8,801 bases of DNA from JALWSI01 sp964569095 [NCBI: uncultured Aquificales bacterium] (GCA_964569095.1 CAZMTB010000072.1:1-8801), one strand, 5' to 3'. Shown: positions 1 to 5,443, counted from the first letter of the stretch. Numbers and translations are program-made. Notes: generated by a model from the letters alone, not told the origin.

Positions 1-192
1 AAAACTGCGCAGAAAAAATTTCTGGAAATAATTCCCCAATTCATTGATGTGCCATAGTCTGAAGTGGTACCACTCCACCTACTAAAACCAGCCCATCCCT
101 CTAAAAACAAACACAAGCCACCCTGAGCTTACCCGACACACCCGTTAGGCAAATTGCCAAATGCACCATACCAACCCAGGGGGCTTGAATTG
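1..192. other. Non-coding stretch upstream of the ppa promoter
   Basis: No convincing gene is visible in either strand over the first 192 bases. The stretch is rich in A and C and has no ribosome binding site followed by a sustained reading frame. It contains a perfect 12-bp palindrome, AGTGGTACCACT (63-74), an 8-bp palindrome, CTGCGCAG (5-12), and a short dyad, GGCAA-A-TTGCC (148-158). None is followed by a T-run that would make it a terminator. The stretch could be the 3' flank of a gene lying off the left edge. Confidence 0.5.
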
Positions 193-222
193 TTGACCAC
201 CAATCCTAACTTCTTCTACAAC
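193..222 (+). promoter_or_regulatory. Candidate sigma70-type promoter for ppa
   Basis: A -35-like TTGACC (193-198) is followed after 18 bases by a -10-like TACAAC (217-222). The hexamers match the consensus at five and four of six positions. Transcription would start near 229, about ten bases before the riboswitch aptamer, which is the expected arrangement and raises confidence. The call is inferred from sequence only. Confidence 0.45.
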
Positions 223-238
223 CAGGTTTTAGAACCAA

Positions 239-300
239 GGCGATGAGGTCCGCCACGAAAAACGCCTGCCCACGGGTTTTTGCAGGCTGATGACCTCTGC
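239..300 (+). promoter_or_regulatory. Fluoride riboswitch aptamer (crcB motif)
   Basis: The hallmark parts of the fluoride riboswitch are all present in order. P1 is GGCG (239-242) paired with CGCC (251-254), closing the loop ATGAGGTC. A linker ending in AAAAAC follows. The second stem is GCCTGC (264-269) with GCAGGC (282-287), and then comes the conserved TGATG stretch. The pseudoknot pairs GAGGTC in the P1 loop (245-250) with GACCTC (292-297), six perfect pairs. The segment GGCGATGAGG-YC-CGCC followed later by GGCTGATG-RCCTCT is nearly identical to the well-studied Thermotoga petrophila aptamer as I remember it. Fluoride riboswitches are known upstream of fluoride exporters (crcB, eriC-F) and of fluoride-sensitive enzymes, including pyrophosphatase and enolase, so the downstream gene fits. 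Confidence 0.93.
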
Positions 301-318
301 CCAAAACGAGGGAGAGGT
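293..318 (+). promoter_or_regulatory. Anti-Shine-Dalgarno hairpin (riboswitch expression platform)
   Basis: ACCTCT-G-CCC (293-302) can pair with GGG-AGAGGT (310-318), giving six pairs, a one-base bulge and three more pairs around a 7-base loop. The 3' arm is the ribosome binding site of the pyrophosphatase gene. The 5' arm shares bases 293-297 with the aptamer pseudoknot, so the two structures exclude each other. Fluoride binding should hold the 5' arm in the aptamer and expose the ribosome binding site. No U-run follows, which argues against transcription termination as the mechanism. Folding energies were not computed. Confidence 0.7.
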
Positions 319-324
319 GAAAAT

Positions 325-858
325 ATGGAGAACCTGTTTCACATCCACAAAGGAGACGACTTTCCCAGGGCGGTAACCGCCGTTATCGAGGTGACCTACG
401 GCAGCAGGGCAAAGTACGAGTACGACATAGAGACGGGTATCATGAGGCTGGACAGGGTACTGAGAACATCTGCGAGGTATCCCGGAAACTACGGGTTCAT
501 CCCCCAAACCCTTGGAAACTTCAGAAACCCCGTAGACGTCTACGTCATCCTGAACGAGCCGCTCTTTCCCGGGTGCGTGCTCGAGGTGAAACCCCTCGGT
601 CTCCTGGAGATGGCAGACGAGATGGGAACCGACAGCAAGGTGATAGGGCTACACGTGAAGGATCCCCGCTCCGAGGAGATAGACGACATCTCGCAGGTGC
701 GCTCCTTCGCCCTCGACGAGATAAGACACTTCTTCGAGACCTACAAAAGGGGCAACCAGGTTAGGGGGTGGCAGGGCAGAGATGAGGCCCACCGCTTCCT
801 CATGGAGGCCCACCGAAAGTACCTGCAGAGGTTCCACTCTGAGCCTGGAGAGGTCTGA
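325..858 (+). CDS. ppa: Family I inorganic pyrophosphatase with altered metal-binding signature
   Basis: Soluble cytoplasmic pyrophosphatase (PPi to 2 Pi) of 177 aa, the usual length for the bacterial family I enzyme. The ATG at 325 is chosen because GGAGAGG (311-317) sits just upstream; an in-frame TTG at 280 lies inside the riboswitch. An ungapped comparison with the remembered E. coli enzyme shows most active-site residues: E22, K30, E32, R44, Y52, Y56, D71, D98, E99, D103, K105, Y140 and K141. The signature D-x-D-P-x-D, however, reads F66-R67-N68-P69-V70-D71, so two metal-site aspartates (E. coli D65 and D67) are missing. The N-terminus and the YPGNYGFIP segment resemble the chlamydial/plant-like subgroup. 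The gene stands alone behind a fluoride riboswitch and is convergent with the AtuA genes. It may be a fluoride-tolerant isoform; reduced or altered activity is the alternative. Confidence 0.93.
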   Translation: MENLFHIHKGDDFPRAVTAVIEVTYGSRAKYEYDIETGIMRLDRVLRTSARYPGNYGFIPQTLGNFRNPVDVYVILNEPLFPGCVLEVKPLGLLEMADEMGTDSKVIGLHVKDPRSEEIDDISQVRSFALDEIRHFFETYKRGNQVRGWQGRDEAHRFLMEAHRKYLQRFHSEPGEV

Positions 859-918
859 ACGCCCCCACCGCCCACAAGTGGAAGACGCCGAGGGGGAAGG
901 ACAACCACCCCCTGGGGA

Positions 919-1302
919 CTACCAGTCTCTGTACCTCTCCATTATCGCCTTTTCGGCCTCCCTGGCGGCCTTCAGCTCCTCCTCTTCCACCTCTATCTCC
1001 ATCCTCAGTAACACGCAGCCCATGGACTTTCCCGTCTGGTCGAAGCGCAGGGTCCGGGTGGCCCCTCCCTCAAGGGCGTTGTCCAGCACCACCTCGAGGC
1101 TGTGTATGTTGTCCATGGGATAGATGCTAACCTCGCCCTTCACCATGCCCTTGAAGAAGGCCTTCACCCGCTCTGGAACCACCTCCCTCTTCAGCACCTC
1201 GTAGCACCGGGGACACTTTGCCATGAGCCCAACGTTGCAGCGGTCGCCTTTGTCCCCCGACCTCGTGAAGGCAAGCTCTGCAAGAGGCACCTTCACCTTC
1301 AT
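919..1302 (-). CDS. AtuA-associated small protein (AtuA-like ferredoxin-fold domain)
   Basis: A 127-aa protein corresponding to the C-terminal domain of longer AtuA proteins, encoded separately here. The family signature is clear near the N-terminus: R14-S15-G16-D17-K18-G19, followed by N23-V24-G25. A second conserved stretch precedes a charged, Glu/Lys/Arg-rich C-terminal helix (about residues 104-127). The start chosen is the ATG at 1302-1300, whose A is the last base of the upstream gene's TGA stop (TGATG coupling). GGAGG (1314-1310) precedes it by seven bases; a GTG one codon upstream is a poorer fit. The gene is almost certainly co-transcribed and translationally coupled with the larger AtuA gene, and the two products likely form one complex. 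The biochemical role is not established. It ends 60 bp from the convergent ppa gene. Confidence 0.88.
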   Translation of the reverse strand: MKVKVPLAELAFTRSGDKGDRCNVGLMAKCPRCYEVLKREVVPERVKAFFKGMVKGEVSIYPMDNIHSLEVVLDNALEGGATRTLRFDQTGKSMGCVLLRMEIEVEEEELKAAREAEKAIMERYRDW

Positions 1303-2672
1303 CACATCACCTCCATCACGAAGGAAGTGGTCTTAACCATCTCCCTGGGCACCAGGGTGGGCCACAGGGCCACCACGGGACGGGGCGTGAAGGGCACCCC
1401 GAAGCTCGTACCAACGGGGCCTGCCAGCCAGAGGTGCGTCACCTCGCGCCTTATGGCATCGGCCTCCCTGTAGGTGTTGGTGCGGGCAACCACCCTCAGG
1501 CCAACCTCGTTCATACCGTCCTCCCCGGGCAGCTCCACGGTCTCGCCTCCCAGCATGTTGACCCCCACCAGGTCTATTCTGAGCTCCCTGGGCTGAACCC
1601 CCATGTACTCTATCCTCTCCCTGACCCACCTCTCTGCCCACCTCGCCTTCTCGAGGGCGTCTGGCCACGGGAAGAAGACTATGCCCTCACCTATGAACCC
1701 GTCCTCGTACCCTATGCACACCTTCAGGGTGTCTGGCCGCGGCTCCCCCTTCACTCCCCTTATCCTAACCCGGTTCTCGCCCTCCTCCATGATGGTTAGA
1801 GAGGTGAAGTCTGCAACGCCGTCGGGCATCACGTACCTCGAGGGATCGTGCACCTCGTAGAGCAGGTGCTCCTTCACGGTCCACTCGCACACCAGGCCCC
1901 CGCTTCCCTCCACCTTGGTGATAACCGCGTCTCCGTTCTCGTACACCTCGGCTATGGGAAACCCTATGCGGTGGGAGTTCTTAACCACCTTCCAGAGGTT
2001 AGACATCCCCCCGGTGCACCCGAGGGTGCACTCCACCACGTGGCCCACGGTGATGGCAGAGGCTATCTTGTGGACGTAGGCGGGATGGTCGAACTGCCAG
2101 CCAAACTCGTGCATTATGGGAGCGACGTAGAGGGCGTTGTCGGAACACCTGCCGGCCACCACCACGTCGGCCCCCTGCTCAAGGGCGCTGATGAGCTCGT
2201 CTGCCCCTATGTAGACGTTGGCCGAGACTATCTTATCCCTTATCCTCTGAAGACCCTCCTCCCCGGTGTCGAGGTTGGTGAAGGTCCACCCCTGGGAGGA
2301 GATGTCGTCGAGGCGGTGGAGTATGTCGTCACCCTCCACTATTCCCACCTTGAACCCGGCCAGCTTCAAGTCCCTGGCCACCTTTATAACCTCAAGGCCC
2401 GCCTGAACCGGGTTTGCCCCACCGGCGTTGGTGAGCATCTTTATGCCCCTATCCACCGTTATGGGCAGCAGGGCCTTCATCCAGGGAACTATGTCTGGAA
2501 TGTACCCCTTGCTGGGATCCCTCCTCTTCATGCGCTGAAGTATGGCAAGGGTGAGCTCTGCCAGGTGGTCAAACCCCAGGTACTGCACCTTCCCCTTCTC
2601 CGCCAGTTCAACGGCGGGATCCAGCATGTCCCCCCAGTACGCCGAACCGGCCCCAACCCTGATGTAACGCAT
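1302..2672 (-). CDS. AtuA-family protein (DUF1446-type, acyclic terpene utilisation family)
   Basis: A 456-aa protein recognised as the large domain of the AtuA family, named after a gene required for citronellol/geraniol degradation in Pseudomonas. Visible family marks are the N-terminal GAGSAYWGD (residues 7-15), TNAGGANP (81-88), GRCSDNALYVAP (174-185) and a GHVVEC...TGG segment (about 210-222). The ATG at 2672 is chosen because GGAGG lies five bases upstream (2682-2678) and the family N-terminus starts here. The frame is open further upstream, but that extension runs antisense into the neighbouring gene and has no family similarity. The C-terminal domain is encoded by the next, overlapping gene, a split arrangement seen in many anaerobes. 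The catalytic activity is unknown; relatives often sit beside acyl-CoA enzymes, but none is visible here, so the substrate cannot be named. Confidence 0.9.
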   Translation of the reverse strand: MRYIRVGAGSAYWGDMLDPAVELAEKGKVQYLGFDHLAELTLAILQRMKRRDPSKGYIPDIVPWMKALLPITVDRGIKMLTNAGGANPVQAGLEVIKVARDLKLAGFKVGIVEGDDILHRLDDISSQGWTFTNLDTGEEGLQRIRDKIVSANVYIGADELISALEQGADVVVAGRCSDNALYVAPIMHEFGWQFDHPAYVHKIASAITVGHVVECTLGCTGGMSNLWKVVKNSHRIGFPIAEVYENGDAVITKVEGSGGLVCEWTVKEHLLYEVHDPSRYVMPDGVADFTSLTIMEEGENRVRIRGVKGEPRPDTLKVCIGYEDGFIGEGIVFFPWPDALEKARWAERWVRERIEYMGVQPRELRIDLVGVNMLGGETVELPGEDGMNEVGLRVVARTNTYREADAIRREVTHLWLAGPVGTSFGVPFTPRPVVALWPTLVPREMVKTTSFVMEVM

Positions 2673-2745
2673 GCTATCCTCCCCAAACACTGATTCTCTC
2701 ACCCTTATGCCAAGAAGTGGGGCCACACCGCAAGTGAAACCTGCC

Positions 2746-2774
2746 TTGACGAAGGAAGCGCACGGGTCTCTACT
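2746..2774 (+). promoter_or_regulatory. Weak candidate promoter for the DUF763 gene
   Basis: TTGACG (2746-2751) and TCTACT (2769-2774) are separated by 17 bases in the 114-bp gap between the divergent AtuA and DUF763 genes. The spacing is ideal but the -10 matches only four of six bases. Transcription would begin almost at the Shine-Dalgarno sequence, leaving a very short leader. Confidence 0.3.
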
Positions 2775-2781
2775 GGGCCAG

Positions 2782-2791
2782 AGGAGGTGAT
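2782..2791 (+). promoter_or_regulatory. Strong Shine-Dalgarno sequence of the DUF763 gene
   Basis: AGGAGGTGAT is a full-length complement to the 3' end of 16S rRNA. Its core AGGAGG (2782-2787) overlaps the first base of the GTG at 2787, so it cannot serve that codon. It lies eight bases before the ATA codon at 2796, which is where the family's usual N-terminus begins. This site therefore decides between two start positions. Confidence 0.7.
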
Positions 2792-3881
2792 AGCCATAAA
2801 GAGAACGGGAACCGCTAAGCTCCCGCTGCACACGGGAAAGGCACCGGCCTGGCTGTTCAGCCGAATGGTTAGGCTGGCCAGGGAGATGGTGAGAATAATG
2901 GTGGAGGAGCACGGACCCGAGGCCGTGGTGTCCAGGTTCGCGGATCCCTTCTGGTTCCAGGCCTTCGGATGCCTGTTGGGATTCGACTGGCACTCCAGCG
3001 GACTAACCACCACCCTGACCGGGGCGGTGAAGGAAGCGATAAAGGGCCAGGAGAGAGACCTGTGCCTAGCAGTGGCAGGGGGAAAGGGGAGGGTGTCCAG
3101 GAGGACGCCAGAGGAGGTTGAGAGGCTGGGCGAGCTGATGGGAGTAGAACCAGAACCCCTCGCCTACGCCAGCAGGATGAGCGCCAAGGTGGACAACACG
3201 GCGGTTCAAGACGGGTACCAGCTCTACCACCACGTGATCATCTTCTCCAGCAGCGGAGAGTGGTCGGTGGTTCAGCAGGGAATGAACGTGGACAACCGCT
3301 ACGCCAGGAGGTACCACTGGCTGAGCACCTCCCTGAGATCCTTCGTGGAGGAGCCCCACAACGCCATATGCACCAGCAGGAAGACCCCTACCCTCAACAT
3401 GGTCTCCCTTCACAGCGAGAAGGCGAGAAGGGGAGTGGTACAACTGGTCTCCGACAACCCGCCAGACAAACTCCTGGGCGAGATGAAGAGGATTCGGGAG
3501 CTGCACATGCCAAGCAGGCACTTCATCACCCTTAAAGACGTCAACGTTGAGAGGCTGAAGAGGGGCATAGTGGAGGCCCACCAGAGGGTGCCCGAGGACT
3601 TCCAGAGACTGCTGGAAACCCCGGGACTCGGTCCCAGGACCCTTCGCGCCCTCGCCCTGACTGCGGAGGTGCTCTACGGAACCCCCGTCAGCTTCGAGGA
3701 CCCAGCGAGGTTCAGCTTCGCCCACGGAGGCAAGGACGGACACCCCTTCCCCGTGGACAGGGAGACATACGACTCCACCATAGAGTCGCTCAGGGAGATC
3801 GCAAGGAGGATGAAGACCTCCCCGGCAGAGAGGGAGAGGATAGAGAAGAGGCTCACCAGAATGCAGGGGTTTAACCGGTGA
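2787..3881 (+). CDS. DUF763 family protein with a helix-hairpin-helix-like segment
   Basis: Recognised as DUF763, a family of unknown function found mainly in archaea and thermophilic bacteria. It is full length: 364 aa from GTG 2787, or 361 aa from ATA 2796. Conserved blocks, numbered from the GTG, are KRTGTAKLPLHTGKAPAWLF (5-24), DPFWFQAFGCLLGFDWHSSG (53-72), AGGKGRVSRRTP (97-108), DNTAVQDGYQLYHH (136-149) and FAHGGKDGHPFPVDRETYD (311-329). Residues about 275-298 contain TPGLGPRTLRALAL, which resembles a helix-hairpin-helix DNA-binding motif. The many conserved His, Asp and Glu residues would suit a metal-dependent nucleic-acid enzyme, but that is inference. Coordinates use GTG as the nearest standard start; the ribosome binding site and family alignment favour ATA 2796. 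It is divergent from the AtuA genes and lies directly upstream of the origin region. Confidence 0.88.
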   Translation: MIAIKRTGTAKLPLHTGKAPAWLFSRMVRLAREMVRIMVEEHGPEAVVSRFADPFWFQAFGCLLGFDWHSSGLTTTLTGAVKEAIKGQERDLCLAVAGGKGRVSRRTPEEVERLGELMGVEPEPLAYASRMSAKVDNTAVQDGYQLYHHVIIFSSSGEWSVVQQGMNVDNRYARRYHWLSTSLRSFVEEPHNAICTSRKTPTLNMVSLHSEKARRGVVQLVSDNPPDKLLGEMKRIRELHMPSRHFITLKDVNVERLKRGIVEAHQRVPEDFQRLLETPGLGPRTLRALALTAEVLYGTPVSFEDPARFSFAHGGKDGHPFPVDRETYDSTIESLREIARRMKTSPAERERIEKRLTRMQGFNR

Positions 3882-3969
3882 GACCGTTGGTCAACATTGA
3901 CCCGTTTACCTTCGGTTGGAGTTGTGCTATCGGGTAGAAGCGTAGAGATTATCCCAGTGAAAGGGCGGT

Positions 3970-3978
3970 TGTGGAAAA
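3970..3978 (-). promoter_or_regulatory. DnaA box, one mismatch
   Basis: TGTGGAAAA on the + strand is the complement of TTTTCCACA, which differs from the consensus TTATCCACA at one base. It directly precedes the T-rich tandem repeats, the usual placement of a box next to an unwinding element. Confidence 0.55.
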
Positions 3979-3987
3979 AAGGCTGTT

Positions 3988-4014
3988 TTTTAGAGATTTT
4001 AGAGGTTTTACCAA
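3988..4014 (+). repeat. Three 9-nt T-rich tandem repeats, candidate DNA unwinding element
   Basis: TTTTAGAGA (3988-3996) and TTTTAGAGG (3997-4005) differ only in the last base. A third, degenerate unit, TTTTACCAA (4006-4014), continues the period. Short AT-rich iterations beside a DnaA box are characteristic of bacterial unwinding elements. The TAG triplets recall DnaA-trio elements, though they are spaced nine rather than three bases apart. Confidence 0.5.
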
Positions 4015-4026
4015 GATAATCAGTGG

Positions 4027-4054
4027 TTTACATAGTACCGCCTCTGTGGATAAC
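4027..4054 (+). promoter_or_regulatory. Candidate dnaA promoter overlapping a DnaA box
   Basis: TTTACA (4027-4032) and GATAAC (4049-4054) are separated by 16 bases, matching the consensus at four of six positions each. Transcription would start near 4061, about 20 bases before the dnaA start codon. The -10 lies inside the perfect DnaA box, so DnaA binding would block RNA polymerase, which suggests autorepression. Confidence 0.35.
4045..4053 (-). promoter_or_regulatory. DnaA box, perfect consensus
   Basis: TGTGGATAA on the + strand is the exact complement of the consensus TTATCCACA. It lies 28 bases upstream of the dnaA start codon, consistent with origin function, dnaA autoregulation, or both. 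Confidence 0.75.
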
Positions 4055-4081
4055 CTGTAAAAAATCAAAGAGAGAAGATAG

Positions 4082-5443
4082 ATGGAGAACGACCTTTACA
4101 CAGAGGTATGGAAGAGGGTGCTGGACAACCTTAGGGAAGAGGTATCAGAAAAGAATATAAAGACCTGGCTCAACCCATTGAAGATTGCCAACGCCTCAGA
4201 TGGAAGGCTGGTTCTGGAGGTTCCAAACAGGTTCTACCAGGATTGGATACGGGAGAACTACGAGGAGACCATAAGGCAGCACGTATCCAACATCCTCAAC
4301 GCACCCACCACTATCGAGTACCTGGTGTCGGACTCGCCTAAAGAAGAGGAACCGGAACAAGAGGCAGTGGGTAGAGAGAATGTGGACCCAGTTCCCTCCC
4401 CCAGGAACGGCACCTGCGGATCAACCCTGAACCCGAAGTACACCTTCTCCACCTTCGTGGTGGGCTCGGGCAACCAGTTTGCCCACGCCGCATCCGTGGC
4501 GGTCTCCCAAAGCCCGGGAAAGATATACAACCCCCTCTTCATCTACGGCGGCGTTGGACTCGGAAAGACGCACATACTCAACGCCATTGGAAACGAGGTC
4601 AGGTCCAGGCATCCAGGCCTCAACGTGGTCTACGTATCCGCGGAGTTCTTCGTGAACGACCTGGTCAGCTCCATCCGGAACGAGAGGATGAGCAGCTTCA
4701 GGGAGAGGTACAGAAGGGCCGACGTGCTGCTGATAGACGACATACAGTTCATCTCTGGCAAGGACCGAACCCAGGAGGAGCTCTTCCACACCTACAACCA
4801 GCTCTACAACGAGGACAAGCAGATAGTGCTGACGAGCGACAGGTACCCAAACGAGATGGACGACGTGGAGGAGAGGCTGAGATCGAGGTTCCAGTGGGGA
4901 CTTGTGGCAGACATCCAGCCACCGGACCTGGAGACGAGGATAGCAATCCTCATGAAGAAGGCGGAGGCCGAGGAGATAGAGCTACCATACGAGGTGGCGG
5001 AGTACATCGCCAAGAGAATAAGGTCCAACGTGAGAGAGCTGGAGGGGTGCCTGATACGGCTATGTGCAGTCTCCTCCATAACCGGGTCACCAATAACGAT
5101 CGAGACCGCCCAAGGCGTGATAAAGAGGCTCTTTCCAAACTCGCTGGAGGAAGAGCTCTCCATAGAGAGGATCATCCAGGTGGTGGGAGAGCACTTCTCC
5201 GTGAAACCCGGGGAGATAAGGTCGAGGAAGAGAACCAAGAACATAGTGGCAGCGAGACAGGTGGCCATGTACCTTGCGAGAAAACTCACAACCCATTCCC
5301 TGCCTGAAATAGGTGAAAAGTTTGGTGGAAAAGACCACACCTCGGTGATATACGCAACGAAGAAGGTGGAGAAGATGTTGAAAGAGTCTGAAGAACTGAG
5401 GGAGGCTGTGAAGAAGATAGAGGAGAAACTGGACACCTTGTGA
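4082..5443 (+). CDS. dnaA: Chromosomal replication initiator protein DnaA
   Basis: Complete DnaA of 453 aa, the AAA+ ATPase that binds DnaA boxes, melts the origin and helps load the helicase. Domain I (about 1-80) has the usual W-x-x-V...NIKTWL-PL pattern. A short acidic/proline linker follows (about 82-115). Domain III has Walker A GGVGLGKTH (156-164), Walker B VLLIDDIQF (215-223), sensor 1 IVLTSDR (248-254), the arginine-finger region LRSRFQWGL (266-274) and sensor 2 NVRELEG (316-322). Domain IV (about 358-453) ends with the DNA-binding signature FGGKDHTSVIYA (414-425), with Lys where Arg is most common. The ATG at 4082 follows a weak GAGAGAAG ribosome binding site (4070-4077), and the protein begins at the normal family N-terminus. 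It leads a replication cluster with dnaN and gyrB. Confidence 0.98.
   Translation: MENDLYTEVWKRVLDNLREEVSEKNIKTWLNPLKIANASDGRLVLEVPNRFYQDWIRENYEETIRQHVSNILNAPTTIEYLVSDSPKEEEPEQEAVGRENVDPVPSPRNGTCGSTLNPKYTFSTFVVGSGNQFAHAASVAVSQSPGKIYNPLFIYGGVGLGKTHILNAIGNEVRSRHPGLNVVYVSAEFFVNDLVSSIRNERMSSFRERYRRADVLLIDDIQFISGKDRTQEELFHTYNQLYNEDKQIVLTSDRYPNEMDDVEERLRSRFQWGLVADIQPPDLETRIAILMKKAEAEEIELPYEVAEYIAKRIRSNVRELEGCLIRLCAVSSITGSPITIETAQGVIKRLFPNSLEEELSIERIIQVVGEHFSVKPGEIRSRKRTKNIVAARQVAMYLARKLTTHSLPEIGEKFGGKDHTSVIYATKKVEKMLKESEELREAVKKIEEKLDTL

Larger units (their letters stand above)
3882..4081. other. Probable replication origin region (oriC-like) upstream of dnaA
   Basis: This 200-bp gene-free segment has the parts of an origin next to dnaA. 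There is a perfect DnaA box in reverse orientation (TGTGGATAA, 4045-4053) and a one-mismatch box in the same orientation (TGTGGAAAA, 3970-3978). Between them lies a clearly AT-rich stretch (about 3975-4032). That stretch holds a 9-nt T-rich repeat: TTTTAGAGA (3988-3996), TTTTAGAGG (3997-4005) and a degenerate TTTTACCAA (4006-4014), a candidate unwinding element. A dyad, GGTCAA-CA-TTGACC (3889-3902), lies just after the DUF763 stop. The dnaA-dnaN spacer may supply further boxes. Confidence 0.65.

Noticed and set aside
280-324. Upstream TTG start for the pyrophosphatase
   Set aside because: It lies inside the riboswitch second stem and adds 15 residues with no family match. The ATG at 325 has a well-placed ribosome binding site.
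862-896. CCCCC...GGGGG inverted repeat between the convergent ppa and AtuA genes, as a bidirectional terminator
   Set aside because: The 5-bp arms are 25 bases apart with little internal pairing, and no T-run follows on either strand. Convergent genes need a terminator, but this is not a convincing intrinsic one.
1848-2693. 281-codon open frame on the + strand opposite AtuA
   Set aside because: It lies antisense to a conserved protein and its translation, rich in His, Gly, Pro and Val, resembles no family. It is a shadow of the biased codon use.
2673-2993. Upstream extension of the minus-strand AtuA frame, overlapping the DUF763 gene
   Set aside because: The extension lacks family similarity and runs antisense to a conserved protein. 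A clear GGAGG five bases before the ATG at 2672, and the family N-terminus there, fix the shorter start.
3066-3743. Long open frame on the minus strand opposite DUF763
   Set aside because: The + strand frame encodes a recognisable conserved protein. The opposite frame is a composition shadow without a ribosome binding site or family match.
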